Below are positions 15,657 to 25,740 of a DNA stretch of 64,000 nucleotides, one piece after another. The first letter of the stretch is position 1. Each line of letters starts with the position of its first letter. This DNA comes from Bog-473 sp052140165. GTDB taxonomy: Bacteria; Actinomycetota; Acidimicrobiia; Acidimicrobiales; RAAP-2. Position numbers and translations under genes: made by a program. The stretch spans positions 4,855-68,854 of the forward strand of contig JBKQUM010000138.1 of assembly GCA_052140165.1 (NCBI GenBank), written 5' to 3'. The notes beneath the pieces were generated by a model, which worked only from the letters and a program-made list of their open reading frames with translations, did not search any database and was not told where the DNA came from.

Positions 15657-17891
15657 TCATCCCCCGCCCGTCGTCGTGCTCGTCGTCGTGCTGGCGGCCG
15701 TCCCCGTCGTGCCCGCGGCCGGCCGGGTCGTCGTGGTGGTGGTGGTCGGCGTCCCGAACGGCGCGTTGGTCACTGGCGCGGTCAGGCTGGGCGGGCTGGC
15801 CGGCGTCGGCGTCTTGACCGTGGTGCTGATCGGGTTGGCGAGGATGTAGTTGAAGATGTTGCGCACCAGCGGCGCCGCTGCCTGGGCGCCGTAGCCGCCC
15901 TGGTCGATCACGGCGAGCACGACGTACTGCGGGTTGGGGTTGGGGCCGAAGGCGACGAACCAGCTGTTGGGCTCCTCACCCGACTGGTTCGAGGCGGTAC
16001 CCGTCTTGCCGGCCAGGTTCCACGAGGCGGGGAAGCCCTGGAAGTCCGCGTAGGCCGTGCCGTGCGGACTGGAGACCACGCCCTCGAAGCCCGCCAGCAT
16101 CGCCGCGTAGTTCGCCGGGGAGATGGCCACGTGCCCGGTCACCTGCGGGGTCAATTTCTTGACGACCTTGCCCGTCACCGGGTCCACGATCTCGGAGGCG
16201 ACCTGGGGCGCGTACCGGGTGCCTCCGTTGGCAAAGGTCGAGTAGGCCACCGCCTGTTCGATCGGGGTGAGCACGGTCTCGCCCTGTCCGAACGCCATCT
16301 CGATGTTGTCACCGGTGAACCACGAGGCCGCGTAGGGGAACGCCTTGGGCGCCTCGGAGTGCAGCTTGGCTCGTAGGAGGTAGCTGTCGACGCGCCCCTG
16401 GGCCTCCCCGGGAAGGTCGATGCCGGTGATGGTCCCCTCGCCGTACTGCGTCGCCTCGTTCTGAACGGGTGTGTCCCCGAACTGTCCCCGGTCCGTCCAG
16501 AACATCTGGCCCAGGTTGTAGAAGAAGGAGTCGCTCGACACGGTCAGCGCGCCGGTGACGTTGTAGGTGCCACCGCTGTCGCCCGGGTCGTCGTGCAGGA
16601 TGCACCCGGTGTCGTTGTTGACCCCGGGAGCGGGGCAGCCGGCGATGTGGAAGGTGCCGGTGTCGTCGTAGGGGGTGGTGGGGGTGATCAATCCGTCCTG
16701 GAGCGCGGCGGTGGCCGTGACGAGCTTGAACGTCGAACCCGGTGTGTACTGGCCCTCGATGGCGTAGTTGTTCTCCGCGCCCGACGCCGACAGCGCGGTG
16801 TAGTTGGCCGACGAGATGCCCCCCACCCACTCGTTCAGGTCGTAGGTCGGGTACGACGCCATGGCCAGCACCTGGCCGTTCTGGGGGTTCATCACGATGG
16901 CGGCCCCGTTGGGCGCCGACGGGAGACGCCCCCCGTCCACCTGGTCGGGCGTGTGGCGGTCGGCCAGGATCTGTTGCTGCAGGTCGTTCTCCACCTCCTC
17001 CTGCAGTCCCGTGTCGATGTTGAGGACCGCGGTGTCCCCGATCTGGGGTGCCGTGGTGCTGAGGGTGCCGACGACGGTCCCGCTGGCGTCGACCGAGAGG
17101 GCCTGTCGCCCGGCGACGCCCCGGAGGTACGGCTCGTACTGCGCCTCGATGCCCGACACGCCGATCTGGCTGCCCTGGGTGTAGCCCTGGTTGGGATGGG
17201 CGGCCAGGTAGGTCGAAGAGATGTCGCCCACGTAGCCGAGGATGTGGGTGGCCGTGGTCCCGCCCTGCGGGTAGGTGCGCTGCGCCACCGTCTCCACGCT
17301 GACGCCCGGGTACTCCGACTGGTGGGTCTGGAGGAACTGCACGGTGGCGCTGGAGACCCCGACCGCGACGGGCACCGGCTCGTAGGGGCTGTACTGGTCG
17401 TTGTTGATGGACGCGGTGACCTGCTTGGGTGTCTGCCCGACGAGCGCAGCCACCATGCCGACGATCTGGGGGTTCTGTGCCGCCTCGGCGCGCGAGAGCA
17501 GGATCTCCTGCTGCGGCGTGTTCGACACCAGCACCGTCCCGTTGCGGTCGACGATCTCGCCCCGCGGCGCGGCGATGCTCACGACCCGCACCTGGTTCCG
17601 CGTGACGGCGGCGGCGTAGCTCTTGCCCTCCACCACCTGGAGCGTCCACAGCCGCAGCACGAGGACGCCGAAGAGCAGCAGCACGATGACCCCGACGACG
17701 CGCAGCCGGAGATTGGGTCTGGACTCCTCCTCCTCGGGGGAGCCCACGATGGACGCCACGTTGACGCTCTTGCGCGGCCGCATGCGCGGCTGGCGGGCGT
17801 CGGCGCGCCAGGAGCTGCCACGCGCCGGCCGCGTCGATGGCTTGGGGTGGAGCCGATCGCCGCGGATCGGATGGCGGAGGGTCCGCTTCAC
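15657..17891 (-). CDS. mrdA: penicillin-binding protein 2 (class B transpeptidase, elongasome)
   Basis: Transpeptidase that crosslinks side-wall peptidoglycan with the Mre/Rod complex. A basic cytoplasmic tail of about 60 residues is followed by one membrane helix (about 64-83). The dimerisation domain comes next, then the transpeptidase domain with Ser386 in STFK, the SSD motif at 452-454 and KTG at 629-631. The C-terminus ends in a Thr/Pro/Gly-rich tail of roughly 35 residues encoded by low-complexity DNA near 15660-15750. The GTG start overlaps the mreD stop (GTGA). The SEDS partner rodA, often next to mrdA, is not present in this cluster. Confidence 0.95.
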   Translation of the reverse strand: MKRTLRHPIRGDRLHPKPSTRPARGSSWRADARQPRMRPRKSVNVASIVGSPEEEESRPNLRLRVVGVIVLLLFGVLVLRLWTLQVVEGKSYAAAVTRNQVRVVSIAAPRGEIVDRNGTVLVSNTPQQEILLSRAEAAQNPQIVGMVAALVGQTPKQVTASINNDQYSPYEPVPVAVGVSSATVQFLQTHQSEYPGVSVETVAQRTYPQGGTTATHILGYVGDISSTYLAAHPNQGYTQGSQIGVSGIEAQYEPYLRGVAGRQALSVDASGTVVGTLSTTAPQIGDTAVLNIDTGLQEEVENDLQQQILADRHTPDQVDGGRLPSAPNGAAIVMNPQNGQVLAMASYPTYDLNEWVGGISSANYTALSASGAENNYAIEGQYTPGSTFKLVTATAALQDGLITPTTPYDDTGTFHIAGCPAPGVNNDTGCILHDDPGDSGGTYNVTGALTVSSDSFFYNLGQMFWTDRGQFGDTPVQNEATQYGEGTITGIDLPGEAQGRVDSYLLRAKLHSEAPKAFPYAASWFTGDNIEMAFGQGETVLTPIEQAVAYSTFANGGTRYAPQVASEIVDPVTGKVVKKLTPQVTGHVAISPANYAAMLAGFEGVVSSPHGTAYADFQGFPASWNLAGKTGTASNQSGEEPNSWFVAFGPNPNPQYVVLAVIDQGGYGAQAAAPLVRNIFNYILANPISTTVKTPTPASPPSLTAPVTNAPFGTPTTTTTTTRPAAGTTGTAASTTTSTTTGGG

Positions 17892-18424
17892 CAGGCCCTG
17901 CTGCCGGCATCGGCAGAGACGAGCGAGCGACGGTTGTTCTCACCGGCCAGAGCCCACCGCATCAGGCGGTTGACGGGCAGCACGAGCACGACGCTCGAGA
18001 CACCCACGACCAGGCAGACGGCCAGGAAGTCGATCTGCACCATCTGCTGTTGACCGAGAATCGCACCGAGCACGGCGAACAGCATGTCCGCTGCGACGCT
18101 CCCCGCGAGCGCGGCCACCGGCTTGAGCCACGCCGCACGCGGGTCCACGGCCGCCGTCAGCGAACCCGTCACGAAGCCGAGCAGGCAGCCCACCAGGGCG
18201 GACAGCCCGAAGGGGGTGGGGAGCACGAGGTCGAAGGCCAGCCCGGCCCAGAAGCCCACGATGGCGCCCGTCTCGGGCCCGTCGAGCAGGGCGGCGGTGA
18301 TGGGGAGCAGCCACAGGAGGTCAGGGTGGGCGCCGCCGATGCGCAACGCGATCATCACGGTCTGCTGCACCATCACCACGACGAAGATCACCAGCGCGAC
18401 CCGGACCATGGACCGGCCGGTCAT
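17888..18424 (-). CDS. mreD: rod shape-determining protein MreD
   Basis: Small polytopic membrane protein of the elongasome, about 178 residues, with roughly five hydrophobic helices. Conserved features include HPDLLWLLPI and the FDLVLPTPFGLSAL region typical of MreD. I prefer the ATG at 18424, which overlaps the mreC stop as ATGA, over a start 15 bases upstream. It is coupled at its 3' end to mrdA by a GTGA overlap, giving a tightly linked mreC-mreD-mrdA series. Confidence 0.9.
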   Translation of the reverse strand: MTGRSMVRVALVIFVVVMVQQTVMIALRIGGAHPDLLWLLPITAALLDGPETGAIVGFWAGLAFDLVLPTPFGLSALVGCLLGFVTGSLTAAVDPRAAWLKPVAALAGSVAADMLFAVLGAILGQQQMVQIDFLAVCLVVGVSSVVLVLPVNRLMRWALAGENNRRSLVSADAGSRAW

Positions 18425-19257
18425 GTCGGGGGCACCCACTGCACCACGTCGAGGTACGCCAGCTGGCCCAGGTCGGCCTCGGGGTCGACCTCGATCGTCT
18501 CCTGGCTGGCGCCCGCGGGGGTGTGGAACGATCGCACGCTGGCCACGGGGATCCCGGGTGGGAACGCCGCCGCGTCGAGGCTGCTCGTGAACATCACCTC
18601 GCCCTTGTACAACGGCGTGTGCGGCGGCACGAGGTCGGCGGTCATGGAGCTGGACGGCCCCTGGCCGTCCACGATGCCGGTGTACTCGTTGCCCGGCCCG
18701 AACGTGACGCCGACCTTGGACTGGCCGTCGGTGATGAGGCGCACGACCGACGTGTGGTGGAACGACTGGATCACCTGCCCCACGAGGCCGCCCGCGCCGA
18801 CGACGGGGTAGCCGACGTCGACCCCGTCGGCACGGCCCTTGTCGAGCGTGATGGTGGCGGTGAAGTTGGAGGAGTACTCGTCGATCGTCTGCGCCGTCAC
18901 GGTCGTCAGCGACTGCAGGAAGGGCAGGTTCTGCAGCGCCATCAGCTGGCGCAACTGGTTGTCCTCGAACCCGCGCTCGGCCTGAGCGGCCCGCAACTGA
19001 CCGATCGTCTGCTGCAGCTGCTCGTTCTGGACCTGCACCGATCCGTAGTTGAACGCGCCGGCGAAGAAGTCGCCGATGGGGCTGATGATGTCGAGGGTGC
19101 CCTGGCGCAACGGAGCGTAGACGTCGTTGGCCACCGACTTGACCCCCGAGGTGACGCTGTGCGTCCGCCCGTTGAGGTCGAGGGAGATCAGGGACAGCGA
19201 GAGGACGACGAGAATGATGACCGTGAGGGTGCGGCGCGACCGCCGGGACCGGGCCAC
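18421..19257 (-). CDS. mreC: rod shape-determining protein MreC
   Basis: 278 residues: a short basic N-terminus, one membrane helix (about 9-27), a coiled coil around residues 75-105 (QVQNEQLQQTIGQLRAAQ), then the extracytoplasmic beta-barrel domain (TATITLDKGRADGVDVGYPV, GLVGQVIQ). MreC links cytoplasmic MreB to PBP2 outside the membrane. The gene sits 22 bases after mreB and overlaps mreD. Start is GTG. Confidence 0.94.
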   Translation of the reverse strand: MARSRRSRRTLTVIILVVLSLSLISLDLNGRTHSVTSGVKSVANDVYAPLRQGTLDIISPIGDFFAGAFNYGSVQVQNEQLQQTIGQLRAAQAERGFEDNQLRQLMALQNLPFLQSLTTVTAQTIDEYSSNFTATITLDKGRADGVDVGYPVVGAGGLVGQVIQSFHHTSVVRLITDGQSKVGVTFGPGNEYTGIVDGQGPSSSMTADLVPPHTPLYKGEVMFTSSLDAAAFPPGIPVASVRSFHTPAGASQETIEVDPEADLGQLAYLDVVQWVPPT

Positions 19258-19279
19258 CCAGAGGAAACCGGTCGCTCGG

Positions 19280-20311
19280 TCAGCGCGTGGAAGTGGTGAT
19301 CAGCACCCGCTTCAACGCCTCGAACTCTTCCAGGCACTGGCCGCTGCCGATGGCCACGCAGTTCAAGGGGTCCCGGGCCACCACGATGGGCATGCCGGTC
19401 TCGTGCTGCAGGCGCGACTCCAGCCCGTGCAGCAGGGCGCCGCCGCCGGTGAGCACGATCCCCTGCTCCATGATGTCGGCCGCCAGCTCGGGCGGGGTCC
19501 GGTCGAGGGTGACCTTGACGGCGTCGATGATGGCGGACACCGGCTCCTCGATCGCCCGCCGGATCTCCTCGGTGGACACGACGATGGTCTTGGGGAGACC
19601 GCTGACGAGGTCGCGGCCGCGGATCTCGGCGTGCAGCTCCTGCTCGAGCGGATACGCCGACCCCAGCGTGATCTTGATCTCCTCCGCCGTGCGCTCGCCC
19701 AGCGCGAGGCTGAACTCCTTCTTGACGAACGACACGATGGCCTCGTCGAGCTCGTCGCCGCCGATGCGCACCGACTGGCTCGTGACGATGCCGCCGAGAG
19801 AGATGACGGCGACCTCCGTCGTCCCACCGCCGATGTCGACCACCATGTTCCCCGTCGGCTCGTGCACCGGGAGGCCGGCGCCGATGGCGGCGGCCATCGG
19901 CTCCTCGATGATGTAGGCCCGGCGCGCGCCGGCATACTCGGCCGCCTCCATGACGGCGCGGCGCTCCACGCCCGTGATGCCCGACGGCACGCAGATGACC
20001 ATGCGCGGCTTGGCGAAACGCCGCTGGTGCACCCGGTGGATGAAGTAGCGCAGCATCTTCTCGCAAATCTCGAAGTCGGCGATGACGCCGTCCTTGAGGG
20101 GCCGGATGGCCTGGATGTTCGACGGCGTGCGGCCGATCATCCGCTTGGCCTCCGCCCCCACCGCCAGTGGTCGGCCGTCCTTGATGTCGACGGCGACGAC
20201 CGAAGGCTCGTTCAGGACGATGCCGCGGCCGCGGACGTACACCAGCGTGTTGGCGGTACCGAGGTCGACGGCCATGTCACGACCAAGGAGGGAAAGGCGG
20301 TTTTCGGCCAT
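19280..20311 (-). CDS. mreB: actin-like cell-shape protein MreB
   Basis: 343 residues, start ATG at 20311 giving MAENRLSLLGRDMAVDLGTANT. The phosphate-1 motif DLGTANTLVY, phosphate-2 DIGGGTTEVAVISLGG and adenosine motif LTGGGALLHGL are intact. It polymerises under the membrane and positions the side-wall synthesis machinery. It is the first gene of mreB-mreC-mreD-mrdA, behind a 165-bp gap that separates it from ndk and probably carries the operon promoter. An open frame extends 32 codons further upstream, but that extension has no family homology. Confidence 0.96.
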   Translation of the reverse strand: MAENRLSLLGRDMAVDLGTANTLVYVRGRGIVLNEPSVVAVDIKDGRPLAVGAEAKRMIGRTPSNIQAIRPLKDGVIADFEICEKMLRYFIHRVHQRRFAKPRMVICVPSGITGVERRAVMEAAEYAGARRAYIIEEPMAAAIGAGLPVHEPTGNMVVDIGGGTTEVAVISLGGIVTSQSVRIGGDELDEAIVSFVKKEFSLALGERTAEEIKITLGSAYPLEQELHAEIRGRDLVSGLPKTIVVSTEEIRRAIEEPVSAIIDAVKVTLDRTPPELAADIMEQGIVLTGGGALLHGLESRLQHETGMPIVVARDPLNCVAIGSGQCLEEFEALKRVLITTSTR

Positions 20312-20378
20312 AGCTGGAAGTCTCCCGAGGGAATTCTGGACGGATGCCGGGCAGTGGCGCCCGTGGTGGTGCGTCCAC

Positions 20379-20407
20379 AGGCTACGGGACTGGAGGGGTG
20401 TCCACAA
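20379..20407 (-). promoter_or_regulatory. candidate promoter of the mreBCD-mrdA operon
   Basis: On the minus strand TTGTGG (20407-20402) and TAGCCT (20384-20379) are spaced by exactly 17 bases, 68 bases before the mreB ATG. Each hexamer matches only about half of the sigma-70 type consensus, so this is a best guess for the 165-bp gap rather than a strong call. Confidence 0.3.
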
Positions 20408-20476
20408 GGCGGTCGGGCTGCTACACCCATCTGACCTGGGATTCCGGTCGGCCCTCCCGGCTCCGCCCGGGATGGC

Positions 20477-20893
20477 CTACGAAGCCGCCAGACCGGGGAA
20501 GAAGAGGGCGATCTCCCGCGCCGCGGACTCGTGCGAGTCGGACCCGTGGACGAGGTTCTCGGTCGTCTCGATCCCGAATTCGCCGCGGATCGTGCCTGGC
20601 GCCGCCTCCGCCGGATTCGTGGTGCCCATCATGAGACGCACCACGGCGTAGGTGTCCTCGGGGCCTTCGACCACCATGACGAGCGAGGGCGACCGCGTGA
20701 TGAAGGTGACCAGGTCCCCGAAGAACGGCCGCTCACGGTGCTCGGCGTAGTGGGTTTCGGCCACCTCCTTGGTGATCGTCCGGAGCTCGGCTGCGACCAG
20801 GCGGAGGTTCTTGCGCTCCAGGCGGCTGACGATCTCGCCGGCGAGCCCACGCTCGACGCCGTCGGGCTTCACGATGACAAGGGTGCGGTCCAC
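20477..20893 (-). CDS. ndk: nucleoside diphosphate kinase
   Basis: 138 residues, the normal length. Transfers the gamma-phosphate from ATP to NDPs through a phosphohistidine. Conserved segments are LVIVKPDGVERG at the start, YAEHRERPFF, and the GTTNPAEAAPGTIRGEFG stretch. The active-site histidine is in the NLVHGSDSHESA motif. The gene follows folC by 45 bases and is separated from mreB by 165 bases. Its GTG start begins the reading MDRTLVIVK. Confidence 0.96.
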   Translation of the reverse strand: MDRTLVIVKPDGVERGLAGEIVSRLERKNLRLVAAELRTITKEVAETHYAEHRERPFFGDLVTFITRSPSLVMVVEGPEDTYAVVRLMMGTTNPAEAAPGTIRGEFGIETTENLVHGSDSHESAAREIALFFPGLAAS

Positions 20894-20938
20894 GAGGGGT
20901 CGACACTACACAACGGCACCTGGGCGGTCCGCCCGTCC

Positions 20939-22297
20939 TCAGCGACCCGCGTCCTCCCAGGGAACGGACGAGGCGAGCGCGTCGGCGCGTGCCGTGCCCA
21001 CGACGTAGAGCGATCCGGCGACCACGACGAGCCCGTCGGCCCCGACCATCCCGCGCGCCACCCGCAGTGCGGCGCGCACGTCCGGCTCCTCGTAGACGGC
21101 CAGTCCGAGTGCGCGTCCCGCTTCCGCGACCGCGGCGACCGGCATGGCGCGCGGCGACTCGGGCTCGCAGGCGATGACCGCCGTGATGCCCGCGGACGCG
21201 AGCGGCGCCAGCATGGCGGAAGGGTCGCGACCCGAGAGCATCCCCACCACGGCCACGGACGCCCCGTCGACCGCGAACTCCTCCGTGAGCGCGTCCGCCA
21301 ACGCGGCCATGCCCGCTGCATTGTGCGCGCCGTCGACCAGCAGCAAAGGCCGACGGCCCAGGACCTCCAGGCGCCCCGGCACGCGCACGGCGGCCAGCCC
21401 CTCCTCCACCACCTCGGGGGTGAGTGCGTCGCCGAAGAACGCCTCCACCGCGGCGGTGGCCACGGACGCGTTGACGCCCTGGTGGGCGCCGTGCAGAGGG
21501 ACCAGCACGTCCTCGTAGCGCCCGCCCGGTGTCCACAGCGTGACGAGACGCCCCCCCACGGCCACCCGGTTGGACTCGCAGCCGAAGTCGCGGCCCGCGA
21601 TCCACACCGAGGCCGCACCGACCGCCTCGGCCCGCTCGACCACGATGTCGACCAGCTCGGGGTCCATCCCCCCCACCACCACCCGGCTGCCGGGCTCGAT
21701 GATGCCCGCCTTGTCCGCCGCGATCCCCTCGAGGGTGGGACCCAGGACGTCGGTGTGGTCGAAGCTGACGTTGGTGAGCACCGCCACGTCGCCGTGCACC
21801 ACGTTGGTACAGTCCCACGTCCCACCCAGCCCCACCTCTATCACCATGCTGTCGACCGCCTCGGTGGCGAACCACGACAGGGCGGCCGCGGTCAGCAGCT
21901 CGAAGCGCGTCGGGTGCTCGTCGAGCAGCGGTTCCAGCAGCGCCAGCTCGGTGAGGACGGCCGTCAGCGACTCGTCGTCGATCGCCTCTCCGTTGCGGGC
22001 CAGGCGTTCCGCCACCGTGTGCAGGTTGGGGCTGGTGTAGGTCCCGACGCTCAGGCCCTTGGCCAAGAGGAGCGCGGTGGCCATGGCCGAGGTCGACCCC
22101 TTGCCGTTGGTGCCGGTGATGTGGATGGAGGGGATGTCGTCCTGGGGCTCGCCGAGGAGCGCCGTCAGGGCGCGCACGCGGTCGAGCGTCGGCAGCGCAC
22201 GGCGCCGCGGCATGTTCGCCTCGAAGTCGACGTGGGCGTCGAGCCATGCGAGCGCGTCGTCGAGCCCGTCGAAGGGCGACTGCACCGGCTGCGCCAC
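20939..22297 (-). CDS. folC: folylpolyglutamate synthase / dihydrofolate synthase
   Basis: Adds glutamate to dihydropteroate and to folates. About 452 residues from GTG 22297, which has GGAG nine bases upstream. The Mur-ligase-like ATP loop reads HITGTNGKGSTS. The EVGLGGTWDCTNV, SFDHTDVLGPTLEGIAADKAGI and VDGAHNAAG segments are all FolC hallmarks. A CTG that would overlap the clpX stop is a less likely start. In many actinobacteria valS lies between clpX and folC; here only 26 bases separate them. Confidence 0.93.
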   Translation of the reverse strand: MAQPVQSPFDGLDDALAWLDAHVDFEANMPRRRALPTLDRVRALTALLGEPQDDIPSIHITGTNGKGSTSAMATALLLAKGLSVGTYTSPNLHTVAERLARNGEAIDDESLTAVLTELALLEPLLDEHPTRFELLTAAALSWFATEAVDSMVIEVGLGGTWDCTNVVHGDVAVLTNVSFDHTDVLGPTLEGIAADKAGIIEPGSRVVVGGMDPELVDIVVERAEAVGAASVWIAGRDFGCESNRVAVGGRLVTLWTPGGRYEDVLVPLHGAHQGVNASVATAAVEAFFGDALTPEVVEEGLAAVRVPGRLEVLGRRPLLLVDGAHNAAGMAALADALTEEFAVDGASVAVVGMLSGRDPSAMLAPLASAGITAVIACEPESPRAMPVAAVAEAGRALGLAVYEEPDVRAALRVARGMVGADGLVVVAGSLYVVGTARADALASSVPWEDAGR

Positions 22298-22323
22298 GGC
22301 GACCGGCTCCGGTCCCGGTTCGG

Positions 22324-23601
<1,278 letters not shown>

Positions 23602-23634
23602 CAGATCGCTTCTCCCGTCCCTTGTCCGATGGTC

Positions 23635-24282
23635 CTATGCGGCGCCGATGGCCTCGAGGGAGGCCACGTTGCGGGCCGTGATGACCTCGTCGATGATGCC
23701 GTAGGTCACCGCCTCCTCCGCCGTCATGATGAAGTCACGGTCGGTGTCCTGGGCGACCTTCTCCTGCGTCTGCCCCGTGTCCTCGGCGAGCATGCCCGAG
23801 AGCAGGTCGCGCATGCGGAGGATCTCCTTGGCCTGCAGCTCGATGTCGCTGGCCTGCCCCTCCACGCCGCCCCAGGGCTGGTGCAGCAGGACCCGCGCGT
23901 GCGGCAGCGCGAAGCGCTTGCCCTTGGCCCCGGCCGCCAGCAGCACCGCCGCCGCCGACGCCGCCTGACCGAAGCAGAAGGTGGACACGTCGGCCTTGAT
24001 GAACTTGAGCGTGTCGTAGATGGCGAAGAGCGCCGTGATCTCACCGCCGGGCGAGTTGATGTAGAGATGGATGTCCTTGTCGGGCTCCTCGGACTCGAGG
24101 AAGAGCATCTGGGCGCAGATCAGGTTCGCCACCGCGTCGTCGACCGGCGTGCCGAGGAAGATGATCCGCTCCCGCAGCAGGCGTGAGTAGAGGTCGTAGG
24201 CGCGCTCACCGCGGTTGGACGACTCGATCACGGTGGGAACCAGGTAGTTGTAGGCCTTCATGCGGTCCCCCGGATTCTGCAT
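23635..24282 (-). CDS. clpP: ATP-dependent Clp protease proteolytic subunit
   Basis: Serine peptidase that forms the barrel of the Clp protease. From ATG 24282 it has 215 residues, with the catalytic triad Ser109 (GQAASA), His134 (LLHQPWGG) and Asp183, at the 25- and 49-residue spacings of E. coli ClpP. A GTG at 24288 would overlap the tig stop (GTGA) and add two residues, so the start is ambiguous by that much. Only one clpP is present here. Actinobacteria usually have a second copy, which if it exists must be elsewhere. Confidence 0.96.
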   Translation of the reverse strand: MQNPGDRMKAYNYLVPTVIESSNRGERAYDLYSRLLRERIIFLGTPVDDAVANLICAQMLFLESEEPDKDIHLYINSPGGEITALFAIYDTLKFIKADVSTFCFGQAASAAAVLLAAGAKGKRFALPHARVLLHQPWGGVEGQASDIELQAKEILRMRDLLSGMLAEDTGQTQEKVAQDTDRDFIMTAEEAVTYGIIDEVITARNVASLEAIGAA

Positions 24283-24284
24283 CG

Positions 24285-25643
24285 TCACTCGTTCTCCTCG
24301 CTCTGCTCGGCCTCGCCGTCCTTCGACGCATCGGCTCGGAGGTCGTCCCGTGACATCGGGTTCCCCTCTTCGTCGAAGAGCTCCACGTGGTCGAGCAGCC
24401 ACTCCAGTGCCTTACCCTTGCGCAGCTCCGAGCGTACCGCGCCGGTCCGGCCGGCGGTGTCGAGTTGCCGGCGCAGCTCGGCCGAGGTGGTCCCCATGCT
24501 CTCGGCCATCTTGTCCACTTCGGCATCGAGCTCGCCGTCACTGAGCGAAAGCTCCTCGGCCTCCACCAGGGCGCGAAGTGCCAGGTCGGCCTTCACGGCC
24601 GCCTGCGAGTCCACACGCACGGCCGCTAGCAGCTCGTCGGGTGACGTGCCCGTGGCCTGGAAGTACTCGGCCAGGCCGAGCTTCTGGGCCTCCAGCCTGT
24701 GCTGCAGGTCGTGCAGCCGCTCGTTGACCTCGGCGTCCACCAGGACCTCGGGAACGTCCTCGTCGGAGACGAGCCCCGCCACCGCCTCGATGGTCTTCTG
24801 GCGCAGCGCCATCTGGCTCTGCATGAGCTTCACGCGCCCGATGCGGTCGGCAATGTCGGCTCGCAGCTCGGCCACCGTCGAGAATTCGGAGCTCTCGGCC
24901 GCCCATTCGTCGTTCGCCTCGGGCAGCCTCTTGACCTTGACCTCCTTGACGAGCACCCGGAAGGCCACGTTCTCCTCGGGGGTGTTCGGGTTCGGCGCGT
25001 CGAAGGCGAGGATGGCGCCGGCCTTGGCGCCGTGGAGCTCCGCATCGAGCTCGGAGACGATCGACGCGGAGCCGACCTCGTAGAGGAAGTCGTCGACACC
25101 CACCACCTCCGCGCCGGTGGCGTCCTTGCCGTGGAGGTCGATGGTCACCAGGTCGCCGTCGATGGCGGGGCGCTCCACGACGTCGAGCTCCGCGTCGTTC
25201 TCGCGCAGCCGGTCGAGCTGGCGCTGCACGTCCTCCTCGCTCACCGCCAATCCGGGCAGTGTGACCTGGAGACCGTCGTAGCCGGGGATGGCGACGAGCG
25301 GGCGCACCTGCACGACGGCGTCGAAGGAGACGGCACCGCCGTCCTCGCCGCCGGTGATGTCGATCTCGGGCTGCGCGATCGGGTCGAGCTCGGTGTCGAC
25401 GACGGCGCGGGCGTAGAAGTCCGGCAGCGACTCGCGCAGCGCCTCGGCGCGCAGCGCGCCGGCGCCGCCCATGCGGGCCTCGAGCACCTTGCGCGGCACC
25501 TTGCCGGGGCGGAAGCCCGGCACGCGCACCTGCTGGGCGAGCGACCGCACGACGTCGCCCAGGGCTCGGTCGAACTCGAGTTCGTCGATCTCCACGCTCA
25601 GGCGGACGAGGTTCCCCTCCAGTGGCTCTGCAGTGGCACGCAT
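24285..25643 (-). CDS. tig: trigger factor (ribosome-associated chaperone/PPIase)
   Basis: 452 residues. The N-terminal ribosome-binding domain carries the signature VPGFRPGKVPRKVLE near 42-56. The FKBP-like domain is about 145-230, and a long helical C-terminal domain ends in an acidic tail. It catches nascent chains at the exit tunnel and heads the tig-clpP-clpX group. I use the ATG at 25643. A GTG one codon upstream is equally possible. Confidence 0.95.
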   Translation of the reverse strand: MRATAEPLEGNLVRLSVEIDELEFDRALGDVVRSLAQQVRVPGFRPGKVPRKVLEARMGGAGALRAEALRESLPDFYARAVVDTELDPIAQPEIDITGGEDGGAVSFDAVVQVRPLVAIPGYDGLQVTLPGLAVSEEDVQRQLDRLRENDAELDVVERPAIDGDLVTIDLHGKDATGAEVVGVDDFLYEVGSASIVSELDAELHGAKAGAILAFDAPNPNTPEENVAFRVLVKEVKVKRLPEANDEWAAESSEFSTVAELRADIADRIGRVKLMQSQMALRQKTIEAVAGLVSDEDVPEVLVDAEVNERLHDLQHRLEAQKLGLAEYFQATGTSPDELLAAVRVDSQAAVKADLALRALVEAEELSLSDGELDAEVDKMAESMGTTSAELRRQLDTAGRTGAVRSELRKGKALEWLLDHVELFDEEGNPMSRDDLRADASKDGEAEQSEENE

Positions 25644-25740
25644 CACGAGCCGATCACTCTACCGGGCACCGGACGCCTCCCCGGCCGCTCCGGCCCGCTG
25701 GCGAGCGCGGGCGCCGGACGGGACACGGGGGCGTCCCTGC

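Noticed and set aside
20371..20410. Two TCCACA-like sequences upstream of mreB considered as DnaA boxes
   Set aside because: They lack the TTAT part of the DnaA box, and no replication-origin genes are nearby.
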